Shown here piece by piece: positions 1-7,222 of a stretch of 9,910 nucleotides of DNA. This DNA comes from UBA1672 sp023140905 (GTDB taxonomy: Bacteria; Pseudomonadota; Alphaproteobacteria; Micavibrionales; Micavibrionaceae). A program made the translations under genes and the position numbers. The notes under the pieces are model-generated. The model made no database searches, was not told the origin of the DNA, and saw only the letters and a program-made list of their open reading frames with translations. Where the stretch lies: assembly GCA_030636745.1 (NCBI GenBank), contig DAOVWH010000065.1:1-9910 (forward strand). The letters run 5' to 3'. Numbering within the stretch: position 1 is the stretch's first letter; the number at the start of each line of letters is the position of its first letter.

Positions 1-1898
1 GTTCATACGCGGTAGGCACGACGGGAACGGGCATCGCTGAAGATATCTCAAAATCTTTGGCCAAAGTATCTGTTGCAATCAAAATTGACGGGGAGCTTTG
101 CGACTTGTCGTTACCGATAGAAAAAGATTGTGCAATTGAAATTGTAAAACGCAACAGTGAAGAGGCATTAGAGCTTATCCGTCATACGTGTGCGCATGTG
201 ATGGCCGAGGCTGTGCAAAAGCTGTTTCCGGGTACGCAAGTGACAATAGGTCCCGCTGTTGAAGATGGGTTTTACTATGATTTCAAACGGGATGAGCCGT
301 TCTCTACGGAGGACCTTCCGGTGATTGAAGCTGAAATGCGCAAAATCATAGAGCGGGGCGAATCGTTTACTCGTGAAGTTTGGAAGCGTGATAAAGCTAT
401 TGCTTATTTCAAAGATAAAGGTGAAATGTATAAAGCTGAGCTAATCGAAGATTTGCCTGAAGATGAGCAGATTAGCGTTTATCGTCAGGGCCAAGGGGAT
501 GATGGTTGGTTGGATCTATGTCTGGGGCCGCATTTGCCTACGACCAAGCATATTGGAAAAGGCTTTAAGCTTTTGAAAGTTGCCGGTGCGTATTGGCGTG
601 GAGATTCCAACAATGCCATGCTAACCAGAATTTACGGTACAGCTTGGCGTAATGAAAAAGAATTGGAAGCGTATCTAACGCAGTTGGAAGAAGCGGAGAA
701 GCGGGATCACCGTAAGCTTGGTTTGGAAATGGATTTATTCCATTTTCAGGAAGAAGCACCGGGGCAGGTTTTTTGGCATGATAAAGGCTGGACGATGTAT
801 ACAGAGCTTATGTCTTATATGCGTCGTAAAATCAGGGCTAATGGTTATCAGGAAATTAACACGCCGCAGCTTTTGGATGCGAGTTTCTGGAAAGCATCCG
901 GTCACTGGGATAAATATCGCGAGAACATGTTTTTGTTGGGCGATATGGAATCAGAAAACCCAATAGCTCTTAAGCCTATGAGTTGTCCGGGTGGTGCGCA
1001 GGTCTATAAAGCTCATTTGCGTAGCTACCGCGAGTTACCTATGCGTGTGGCAGAATTTGGTCTTGTCTTTCGTAAAGAAGCTTCCGGTGCACGTCATGGT
1101 CTTATGCGCGTACAAGCTTTTACGCAGGATGATGCTCATATTTTCTGTACGTATGATCAGCTTGAAAATGAAGTGGTGGAAATGTGTGACCTGATTAGAG
1201 AGGTCTATTCTGATCTTGGTATGGCAGAAAGTATTACGGTGCATTTTTCCACTCGTCCCGAGCAACGCATTGGTAGTGAGGAAGATTGGGATCGTGCTGA
1301 AGCTGCTTTGCGTAACGTTCTGGATCGCATAAACATGAAATGGATTATTAATGAAGGCGATGGAGCTTTTTATGCGCCAAAGCTTGATTTTATTCTAGTA
1401 GATGCAATTGGTCGTGAATGGCAATGCGGTACGGTGCAAGTTGATATGAACATGCCCAAACGCCTTAATCTGGAATATGTTGGTGAAGATGGGGCGCGTC
1501 ATACGCCGCATATGGTTCACCGCGCTATTTTTGGTTCTGTGGAACGTTTTCTTGGTGTGATGATGGAACATTATGCTGGGAGGTTCCCATTGTGGATAGC
1601 TCCTGTGCAATGCGTCGTTGCGACTATTACGGGCAAAGCCGATGACTACGCAAAAGAAGTCTATGAAGCCTTGAAAGCTGCGGGATTGCGTGCTGAACTG
1701 GATGTTAGTAATGAGAAAATTAACTACAAAGTACGTAAGCACTCAGTGCAAAAAGTGCCTGTGATGTTTGTAGTCGGTGCTCGTGAGGCAGAAGATAAAA
1801 CCGTAGCGATTAGACGTTTTGGTTCTAATGGTCAAGATATACAAAACATGGAAGAGGCGGTTATTGCGCTAAAAGAACAATCTCAACCACCATTTTAA
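1..1898 (+). CDS. thrS: Threonyl-tRNA synthetase, 5'-truncated by window edge
   Basis: Charges tRNA-Thr with threonine in the cytoplasm and edits mischarged Ser-tRNA-Thr. The frame is open to the left edge (first whole codon at 3), and its first codons already read as the end of the N-terminal TGS domain, so the true start lies outside the window. The TTG at 57 is only an internal codon. About 631 residues are visible, against about 640 for the family, so only some 10-15 are missing. Editing domain: HTCAH (His codons 183 and 195) and CLGPH (Cys 519, His 531). Class II catalytic core: motif 2 FRKEASG (Arg codon 1071) and motif 3 GSVERFLG (Arg codon 1545). The zinc ligands are Cys in PMSCPGG (984), His in DDAH (1137) and His in MVHR (1518). 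The anticodon-binding domain runs from about 1600 to the end. All key residues are intact. infC follows on the same strand after 169 bp. Confidence 0.98.
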   Translation, partial: SYAVGTTGTGIAEDISKSLAKVSVAIKIDGELCDLSLPIEKDCAIEIVKRNSEEALELIRHTCAHVMAEAVQKLFPGTQVTIGPAVEDGFYYDFKRDEPFSTEDLPVIEAEMRKIIERGESFTREVWKRDKAIAYFKDKGEMYKAELIEDLPEDEQISVYRQGQGDDGWLDLCLGPHLPTTKHIGKGFKLLKVAGAYWRGDSNNAMLTRIYGTAWRNEKELEAYLTQLEEAEKRDHRKLGLEMDLFHFQEEAPGQVFWHDKGWTMYTELMSYMRRKIRANGYQEINTPQLLDASFWKASGHWDKYRENMFLLGDMESENPIALKPMSCPGGAQVYKAHLRSYRELPMRVAEFGLVFRKEASGARHGLMRVQAFTQDDAHIFCTYDQLENEVVEMCDLIREVYSDLGMAESITVHFSTRPEQRIGSEEDWDRAEAALRNVLDRINMKWIINEGDGAFYAPKLDFILVDAIGREWQCGTVQVDMNMPKRLNLEYVGEDGARHTPHMVHRAIFGSVERFLGVMMEHYAGRFPLWIAPVQCVVATITGKADDYAKEVYEALKAAGLRAELDVSNEKINYKVRKHSVQKVPVMFVVGAREAEDKTVAIRRFGSNGQDIQNMEEAVIALKEQSQPPF

Positions 1899-1922
1899 AA
1901 TGAAGAGTATATTAATTTCCAG

Positions 1923-1952
1923 CTATAGCATGTACTAAAATTCTTGCTATGG
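1923..1952 (+). other. Imperfect hairpin in thrS-infC gap
   Basis: CTATAGCA (1923-1930) can pair with TGCTATGG (1945-1952) over 8 bp with one G-U, around a 14-nt loop. No T-run follows, so it does not look like an intrinsic terminator. A second element, the perfect palindrome GTATTAATAC, lies at 1966-1975. Both are AT-rich and may be chance. They could affect thrS mRNA 3'-end stability or a weak promoter (TTGCTA at 1944 and TATTAA at 1967, 17-bp spacing). Confidence 0.25.
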
Positions 1953-2006
1953 ATTCAAAACATCCGTATTAATACATTTCTAAGGAATTTTTGTTACTGT
2001 TTTGTG

Positions 2007-2028
2007 ATAAATACGACATCGTATTTAT
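2007..2028. promoter_or_regulatory. 22-bp dyad upstream of infC (operator-like)
   Basis: ATAAATACGA (2007-2016) and TCGTATTTAT (2019-2028) are exact reverse complements separated by two bases. No T-run follows, so it is not a terminator. It covers the -35 region of the best promoter candidate for infC. Either a dimeric regulator site or, if transcribed, a leader hairpin (9-bp stem, 4-nt loop) would fit. Function is inferred only from geometry. Confidence 0.45.
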
Positions 2029-2042
2029 ATTACATATATAAT
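2013..2042 (+). promoter_or_regulatory. Candidate sigma-70-like promoter for infC
   Basis: A perfect -10 TATAAT at 2037-2042 has a partial -35 ACGACA at 2013-2018 (4 of 6 matches to TTGACA) with 18-bp spacing. Transcription would begin near 2049, giving a leader of only about 20 nt before the ATT start at 2068. An alternative is TTGTGA (2002-2007) with TATATT (2026-2031), also 18 bp apart. The region is AT-rich, so chance matches are likely. A promoter somewhere in this 169-bp gap is plausible because no thrS terminator is evident and infC is highly expressed in bacteria. Confidence 0.35.
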
Positions 2043-2053
2043 TATAACAACTT

Positions 2054-2059
2054 AAGGAG
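2054..2059 (+). promoter_or_regulatory. Shine-Dalgarno that fixes infC start at ATT
   Basis: AAGGAG at 2054-2059 stands 8 nt before the ATT at 2068. It is 29 nt from the first in-frame ATG (2089), much too far to serve it. This strong site decides the start in favour of the non-canonical ATT codon. Confidence 0.85.
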
Positions 2060-2067
2060 AGACAGCT

Positions 2068-2607
2068 ATTTCTAAACCATACAGACCTATGCCCATGAAA
2101 AATAAGGGACCAAATACTAACGAAAATATCACAGCTAAGGAAGTTCGACTTGTTGATTCCGAAGGCGAAATGGTTGGTGTTGTTGACATTGAAAAAGCAT
2201 TAAGTATGGCAGAAGAAGCTGAGCTAGACTTAGTTGAAGTTTCTCCTAATGCTGCCCCTCCGGTTTGTAAGATTCTTGATTACGGCAAGTATAAATATGA
2301 GCAGCAGAAAAAAGCTAATGAAGCGCGAAAGAAGCAAAAGACTGTTGACGTGAAAGAAGTCAAAATGAGTTCGCGCATCGGAAAAAATGATTATGATGTG
2401 AAATTGCGTAACGCCCGCCGGTTTCTTGAAGAGGGCGATAAAGTTAAAGTCACTATGCGCTTCCGTGGTCGTGAGATGGCGCATCAGGATATAGGTAGAG
2501 ACTTGTTTGTTCAAATGTTAGAGGATTTGTCCGAAATTTCTAGTGTTGAATTGCATCCGAAACTCGAAGGGCGCCAGATGATTATGATATTGGGACAAAA
2601 ACCTTAA
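2068..2607 (+). CDS. infC: Translation initiation factor IF-3, ATT start
   Basis: IF-3 binds the 30S subunit, keeps it apart from 50S, and checks the initiator tRNA-start codon pairing. The product from ATT is 179 residues, close to the usual size of about 180, and begins (f)M-SKPYRPMPMKNKGPN. Starting at ATG 2089 would remove seven residues and leave the AAGGAG site unused. The N-domain covers about residues 10-80 (VRLVDSEGEMVGVV, ELDLVEVSPNAAPPVCKILD), followed by the Lys-rich linker (YKYEQQKKANEARKKQK). The C-domain includes KLRNARRFLEEGDKVKVTM, FRGREMAHQ and the ending MIMILGQKP. An AUU start is the known basis of IF-3 autoregulation in E. coli, because IF-3 rejects non-canonical start codons. 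The same loop is inferred here. cvpA follows after 53 bp; no rpmI or rplT is present. Confidence 0.97.
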   Translation: MSKPYRPMPMKNKGPNTNENITAKEVRLVDSEGEMVGVVDIEKALSMAEEAELDLVEVSPNAAPPVCKILDYGKYKYEQQKKANEARKKQKTVDVKEVKMSSRIGKNDYDVKLRNARRFLEEGDKVKVTMRFRGREMAHQDIGRDLFVQMLEDLSEISSVELHPKLEGRQMIMILGQKP

Positions 2608-2660
2608 ATGAAACTACTATAAGTTATCCAAGAAAACAAAAATGATATAGGTTAGGCATT

Positions 2661-3425
2661 ATGATTATTGATGTTATCGTTGGAATTGTCCTGTTAATTT
2701 CTATTGTTATTTCTATATTACGCGGTTTCGTACGTGAGACGTTAACAATATTAGGGATTGCAGGAGGCACGGTAGCAGCTTATATCGGTGGGCCATTGTT
2801 ATCACCTTTGATTAAAAGCTGGATGGGGATTGTCGAAGACCCTGAAAATTCCGAGAGATTTCTTGGTTTGGTTTCATATTCTATGCTTGCAGAGGCAATT
2901 GCTTATGTTGTGGTTTTCGTTATTTTTGTGATTATTTTTTCGCTTATGAGTCATTTTCTGGCAGAATCAGTTAAAAATATAGGGATGGGTGCAATTGACC
3001 GTACTTTAGGTATGGTCTTTGGTTTAGTGCGTGGTGTGTTGTTCCTGGGACTTCTTTACATGCCTGTATATTATTTGGTCGGAGATGATCAAGCGGAAGA
3101 TTGGGCGTGGCTAAAGGCAAGTAAGAGCCGTGTTTACCTAGAGGCTACATCAGGATGGATTGCTGGGTTTATTCCTTCTGAGCGAGTGGAAGATTTTACA
3201 GAGGCTACACAAAGTATCGAAACCATGAATGATGCACGCAAAAAGTTACAAGAGATGGATATTTTGCAATTAGAAGACGGTTTGATTGAGTTACAAGACA
3301 ATGTATTGGAGGGGAGCCCTGCGGAAAATACATCGGATGATAATCAAAATTCTGATGCGGAAGGGTATACAAACGAATTTCGCAACAAAATGAATCAGTT
3401 AATTGAAGATACAACCGAAGAATAA
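2661..3425 (+). CDS. cvpA: CvpA family membrane protein
   Basis: A 254-residue inner-membrane protein of the CvpA (colicin V production) family, whose molecular role is poorly defined. It has been linked to colicin V export and envelope homeostasis in enterobacteria. Four hydrophobic segments are visible, at about residues 3-20, 28-47, 75-98 and 118-141. The family-like features are the N-terminal D-x6-LL-x5-SILRGFVRE stretch and IDRTLGMVFGLVRG before the fourth helix. The remainder (about 170-254) is hydrophilic and acidic, ending in a Gln/Asn/Asp/Glu-rich tail that probably is cytosolic and disordered. The ribosome site is weak (TTAGG about 4 nt before ATG). It lies 53 bp after infC with no terminator between them, so co-transcription is likely. 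In many proteobacteria cvpA sits beside purF, which is not the case here. Confidence 0.88.
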   Translation: MIIDVIVGIVLLISIVISILRGFVRETLTILGIAGGTVAAYIGGPLLSPLIKSWMGIVEDPENSERFLGLVSYSMLAEAIAYVVVFVIFVIIFSLMSHFLAESVKNIGMGAIDRTLGMVFGLVRGVLFLGLLYMPVYYLVGDDQAEDWAWLKASKSRVYLEATSGWIAGFIPSERVEDFTEATQSIETMNDARKKLQEMDILQLEDGLIELQDNVLEGSPAENTSDDNQNSDAEGYTNEFRNKMNQLIEDTTEE

Positions 3426-3430
3426 AATTA

Positions 3431-4246
3431 CTATGCTTTTTCGCTCTTTTTAAGTGTTTCATCAGGTGCGCTATTTATTATTTCGATTGTGCGTGTTGGG
3501 AACGGAATAGAGATTCCTTCTTTGTCAAAGGCCTCTTTTACGATTTTGATCGTATCGATTTTTAATAACCAGGAATCTGATGTTGCTGACCACATACGCA
3601 ATGTGATGTCCACAGAAAAAGCCCCCAAATTTGTAACCATTATTTGTGGCGTTTTACCTTCATCAGTCATAACGCGATCATCTTTTTTTATTGCATTTGC
3701 AATAGTTTTTAAGGCTTTGTTTATGTCATCATTGTAACTAATACTGAAGAGTATATCCTGACGGCGTGTGTTATTGCGCGAGAAATTCTCAATATCTGTG
3801 TTCCATAGATTACTATTTGGCACGAAAAGGTAAGTATTCTTTGAGGTAGAAAATTCAGTTGCGAATAATCCCAAGGATTTAACAGAGCCTGAAACTTTAC
3901 CACATGAGATATAATCACCAACATTAAACGGACGCAAGATCAAGAGCATAACTCCAGCAGAGATGTTACTAAGCGTTCCTTGTAATGCTAAAGCAATAGC
4001 CAGACCAGCTGCACCTAATACAGCAAGCAAACTGGCAGTAGGGAAGCCAAAAATCTGTAAAACGGCAACAATAGCAAAAATAAAAATACCGTATTTTGCA
4101 ATCCCACCTAGGAAACTTCTGATTGTGCTATCAAGATGTTCTATTTTTTCTACAAACTTTTGTAGCTGGTTTCCAGCGTACCAGCCAGCACCTACAATAA
4201 TTGCGGCATATACAACATTTGTTGTGATTGTAATGAATGTTTCCAT
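3431..4246 (-). CDS. mscS: Small-conductance mechanosensitive channel, MscS family
   Basis: An inner-membrane, tension-gated channel that releases solutes during hypo-osmotic shock; MscS works as a heptamer. The 271-residue length fits the minimal MscS type (E. coli 286). TM1 is at about residues 7-25 and TM2 at 47-66. The pore helix TM3 is at about 71-100, with the Ala/Gly-rich packing pattern LGAAGLAIALALQGTLSN, followed by the family hallmark LRPFNVGDYI. The cytoplasmic beta domain contains VPNSNLWNTDIENFSRN, and the alpha-beta domain ends GISIPFP. AAGGA stands 9 nt before the ATG. It lies 57 bp downstream of der on the same strand without a clear terminator, so it may be the last gene of that unit. 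Its stop is 5 bp from the cvpA stop, tail to tail. The family is certain; the symbol assumes the short MscS paralogue. Confidence 0.94.
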   Translation of the reverse strand: METFITITTNVVYAAIIVGAGWYAGNQLQKFVEKIEHLDSTIRSFLGGIAKYGIFIFAIVAVLQIFGFPTASLLAVLGAAGLAIALALQGTLSNISAGVMLLILRPFNVGDYISCGKVSGSVKSLGLFATEFSTSKNTYLFVPNSNLWNTDIENFSRNNTRRQDILFSISYNDDINKALKTIANAIKKDDRVMTDEGKTPQIMVTNLGAFSVDITLRMWSATSDSWLLKIDTIKIVKEAFDKEGISIPFPTRTIEIINSAPDETLKKSEKA

Positions 4247-4303
4247 GATTTTTCGTCCTTTATTTCGCCGTTTTTTTTCTATAACTCGATTCTTAGAAAT
4301 TCT

Positions 4304-5722
4304 TTAAGCATAAGGGTTTTTGCTGGCGCGAACCAATAAACGCAACGGCACACCGTCAATATCATAATCTTTCCGTAACCCGTTAGTAATATAGCGTTTA
4401 TAGGAGTCCGGGAGTTCTTTTGGGCGTGAAACCCAAAGGGCAAATGTCGGCGGTCTGGTTTTAATTTGCGTAATATATTTTAAACGGTTATGACGGCCAG
4501 CAACCAGCGGTGCAGGGTTTTGGCTTTCCATATGGGCAAGCCAGCGGTTTAGCCCTCCTGTGCCAATGCGTTTATTCCACGTGGTATACGTACGTAAAGC
4601 TTTATAGAATAACTTATCGATATTACGGCCATTCTTAGCACTTATTGTTGCAAATTCTATGCCTTTGGTTTGGGATAGGGAGTGCCCAAGTTTATATTTT
4701 ATTTCTTCCAGTCTATCGGATCGGTCTTTTATAGTGTCCCATTTATTGACAGCGAGCACCAAAGCTCGCCCTTCATCAATGACATGTTGGGCTATTTGTA
4801 CATCTTGTTTTTCTAATGGCGTGTTAGCATCCATGACTAAAATAACAATTTGCGCTAGACGGATTGCGCGGAAAGAATCCTCGGTGGACATTTTCTCAAT
4901 ATGGTCAATTATTCTGGATTTTCGTCGCAAGCCTGCTGTATCTACCAGTTTGAAATTGCGTCCTTCATAAGACCAATCAACAGCAATAGCATCTCGCGTG
5001 ATTCCGGCTTCCGGTCCTGTCATAACGCGCTGTTCTTTAAGAATGGTGTTGAGTAGTGTTGATTTACCAACATTGGGGCGTCCGACAATTGCTATTTTGA
5101 TAGGTATTTCCGGCGTGTCTTCTTCTTGCTCAAAAGAGAAGTCTTCTTGTCCTTCCAGTTCATCGAGATTTTCAAGAAGAGCATTATCATTTTCGAGTAA
5201 GAAATCGTTATCTTCGGCTTCACCTTTTTTGGGAAAATAAGGAATTAGAGTGTTATATAGATCATCAAAGCCGCTATTATGTTCTGCTGACAGGATAACA
5301 GGGTCACCAAAGCCCAGAGTGTAAGATTCGCCAATGCCTGCTCGTGTGGCGCGGTCATTCTCGCATTTATTAACAATAAGTATAACAGGTTTGTTCTGGC
5401 GGCGTAGAAAAGATGCAAAATGTTTATCCTCAGGTGTAACGCTTTCACGCCCATCAATAACAAATAAAATGATGTCAGCGCGTGTAAGGGCAGCTTCTGT
5501 TTGCTGGCGCATGCGGCCTTGTATGGAGTCATCAAAAGATTCTTCAAGGCCTGCTGTATCGATAATATGGATATCCTTATCGAAGAGCACACCTTCAGCT
5601 TCGCGCCAGTCGCGTGTTACGCCCGGTGTGTCATTAACAATGGCTAGTTTCTTTCCTGCCAGTTTGTTGAATATTGTTGATTTGCCAACATTCGGGCGGC
5701 CTATGATTGCGAGTTTTAACAT
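4304..5722 (-). CDS. der: Ribosome biogenesis GTPase Der (EngA)
   Basis: An essential cytoplasmic GTPase with two tandem G domains, needed for late 50S subunit assembly. Length is 472 residues (family 440-500). G domain 1: GRPNVGKST (8-16), DTPGVTRD (31-38), DTAG (55-58), NKCE (118-121, Glu where NKxD usually has Asp). An acidic linker spans about 167-206. G domain 2: GRPNVGKST (214-222), ITRD (241-244), DTAG (261-264), NKWD (326-329), SAK (361-363). The KH-like C-domain covers about 385-472, including LKYITQIKTRPPTFALWVS. All nucleotide-binding motifs are intact. The ribosome site is weak (GAAG, then an A-rich run). The gene starts 26 bp after the bamB stop, matching the bamB-der pairing seen in E. 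coli, which supports one transcript. Confidence 0.98.
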   Translation of the reverse strand: MLKLAIIGRPNVGKSTIFNKLAGKKLAIVNDTPGVTRDWREAEGVLFDKDIHIIDTAGLEESFDDSIQGRMRQQTEAALTRADIILFVIDGRESVTPEDKHFASFLRRQNKPVILIVNKCENDRATRAGIGESYTLGFGDPVILSAEHNSGFDDLYNTLIPYFPKKGEAEDNDFLLENDNALLENLDELEGQEDFSFEQEEDTPEIPIKIAIVGRPNVGKSTLLNTILKEQRVMTGPEAGITRDAIAVDWSYEGRNFKLVDTAGLRRKSRIIDHIEKMSTEDSFRAIRLAQIVILVMDANTPLEKQDVQIAQHVIDEGRALVLAVNKWDTIKDRSDRLEEIKYKLGHSLSQTKGIEFATISAKNGRNIDKLFYKALRTYTTWNKRIGTGGLNRWLAHMESQNPAPLVAGRHNRLKYITQIKTRPPTFALWVSRPKELPDSYKRYITNGLRKDYDIDGVPLRLLVRASKNPYA

Positions 5723-5748
5723 TTTTTCACATCTTCTATTTTATATGT

Positions 5749-7089
5749 TTAGCGATAAGCTGTTAAACGGCCATTTTCTCCGAGAATATAAAGCATGTCA
5801 TTTGCAATAGCAGGGGAGATTTGTACGCTTATTTTGGTTTTTGTATCGCGGATGATTTCTCCATCATGTGAATCAACCTCAATCATGTGGCCATGAGATC
5901 CAACCAGAACAAGTCGTCCTCCTGCCATGATCGGAGCACTCCATTGTACAGGATCGTCCTTATGCTTTTCATCTTCAAAGCTAGCCAATTCCGTAATCCA
6001 AAAAATGGAACCATCAAGTACGTTAATGCTAATGAGTTGATTTTCTGAAGAAATAACATAGAGCATATTACCAACAATCCATGGTGTACGTGTGCCACCG
6101 ATTTCTCTTTGCCAGACACGTGTTCCTGTGCGTTCGTCAATTGCAGCGAGTTTGTTATTATAGCTCATTGCTATAATCTTACCCTGATCTATAATCGGCA
6201 TAGCTGTGATATCGGAAAGGCTTTCCAGGCCACCGCCCAATGTATGTACATTTGAAAGATTATCTGACCAAGCAACAGATCCGTTTTCTACGCGCAAGGC
6301 TGTGATTTCACCGGAAGAAAATACTGCAATAACAGTGTTTTGGTTAACGGCAGGGCTGGCAGCTCCTAGTAAGCCTGCTGTTTCACCAACGCCGCTATAT
6401 TCCCATAAACTTGTTCCATTTATCGCATTAAGCGCGATAAGGCGGCTATCAATCGTGGAGATAAAAAGCCGACCGGAAAGAATGCTTGGTGCAGCGCGGG
6501 AAGGCGCTGGCAGGGTTTTATGCCATAAAATTGAACCATCTTTGGGAGATAGGGCCAAAGCTTCACCATATCCATTTGTAACAAAAAGAGTGCTATGAGC
6601 ATAAGCAACACCGCCTGCAATGACGTCTTCTTTTTCTTCTTTAGACCCGACATCTTGCGACCATAGTTTTTCACCTGTTTGAGCATTAAACGCGCTCAAC
6701 TTGGCTTTTGTGTCCAATGTAAAGACCATGTTTTCAGCAATTACAGGCTGTGTGTTTAAAGGAATATCTCCTTGACTGCCTTTGCCGATGCTTTGGCTCC
6801 ATACTTTCTCAGGCATTTTTTCCGAGAAAGATAAATTTTGCATTGAGTGATTTGGAAACCCTCCAGCCTGAGGCCATGACGTGTTTTTCCATGGTTGTGG
6901 CAAAACAATATGAATATCTTTTTCTAATGGCACATCAGCAGTAAGCGTTTTTTGTAATTCAAGAATGGATATGCGCTCTCCTTCCAGAGGAGGCGTATCA
7001 TCAGCAGAGGTGAACATATCCGACACACTAGAGCACGCATTTAGAGCTAATAAAGAAAATACGATAAGTACTGTTTTGTTTCTTCTCAT
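5749..7089 (-). CDS. bamB: Outer membrane assembly lipoprotein BamB
   Basis: A lipoprotein of the Bam complex that helps BamA insert beta-barrel proteins into the outer membrane; the family folds as an eight-bladed propeller. From ATG 7089 the product is 446 residues. It has a short signal peptide (RRNK, then a hydrophobic run to residue 18) and the lipobox LNAC with Cys19; Ser at +2 predicts outer-membrane sorting. About eight PQQ-like repeats follow, each of the type G-x-L-x-A-x-(N/D)-x-x-(T/D)-G-x-x-x-W, for example KLSAFNAQTGEKLW and RLIALNAINGTSLW. The final blade ends GRLTAYR. The frame extends upstream to a TTG at 7125, but GAAGGA (7096-7101) sits 6 nt before ATG 7089 and only that start gives a clean signal peptide. 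Its neighbours are the YfgM-like gene 133 bp upstream and der 26 bp downstream, the conserved yfgM-bamB-der order. Confidence 0.95.
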   Translation of the reverse strand: MRRNKTVLIVFSLLALNACSSVSDMFTSADDTPPLEGERISILELQKTLTADVPLEKDIHIVLPQPWKNTSWPQAGGFPNHSMQNLSFSEKMPEKVWSQSIGKGSQGDIPLNTQPVIAENMVFTLDTKAKLSAFNAQTGEKLWSQDVGSKEEKEDVIAGGVAYAHSTLFVTNGYGEALALSPKDGSILWHKTLPAPSRAAPSILSGRLFISTIDSRLIALNAINGTSLWEYSGVGETAGLLGAASPAVNQNTVIAVFSSGEITALRVENGSVAWSDNLSNVHTLGGGLESLSDITAMPIIDQGKIIAMSYNNKLAAIDERTGTRVWQREIGGTRTPWIVGNMLYVISSENQLISINVLDGSIFWITELASFEDEKHKDDPVQWSAPIMAGGRLVLVGSHGHMIEVDSHDGEIIRDTKTKISVQISPAIANDMLYILGENGRLTAYR

Positions 7090-7222
7090 AGCGTTTCCTT
7101 CGCTTAATTTATCGTTGTTTAACAAATGGTTGTAGCTTTATACTTAGAGTGTTTGTTGAGCCTAATTTCTTGATGTTTTTTATTTTTATCTGAGGCTGTA
7201 AAAAATAAAAGCACAGCACAAA
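7090..7222 (-). other. YfgM-bamB intergenic gap
   Basis: This 133-bp gap holds the bamB ribosome site (GAAGGA, 7096-7101) and a small odd-centred dyad, TTGTT-T-AACAA, at 7115-7125. No convincing terminator or near-consensus promoter is visible. A weak TATAAA-type box occurs on the minus strand near 7135-7142. The gap is long for a tight operon, so a separate bamB promoter is possible but not shown. Confidence 0.3.

Noticed and set aside
57..59. TTG as the start of thrS
   Set aside because: The frame is open to the left edge, and the preceding codons encode a continuing TGS-domain sequence, so the start lies outside the window.
1923..1952. Intrinsic terminator for thrS
   Set aside because: The stem is AT-rich with a long loop and is not followed by a T-run.
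2089..2091. ATG as the start of infC
   Set aside because: The Shine-Dalgarno site is 29 nt away, and the protein would lack its usual N-terminal residues. The ATT at 2068 fits both spacing and length.
2230..2514. 94-residue minus-strand frame
   Set aside because: It lies wholly antisense inside infC with no start signals. It is a shadow of the real gene.
6206..6598. 130-residue plus-strand frame
   Set aside because: It is antisense within bamB, where repeated propeller blades keep the opposite strand open. There is no ribosome site or family resemblance.
7087..7125. TTG at 7125 as the start of bamB, adding 12 residues
   Set aside because: It would put polar residues before the lipoprotein signal peptide. 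GAAGGA is correctly spaced for ATG 7089 instead.
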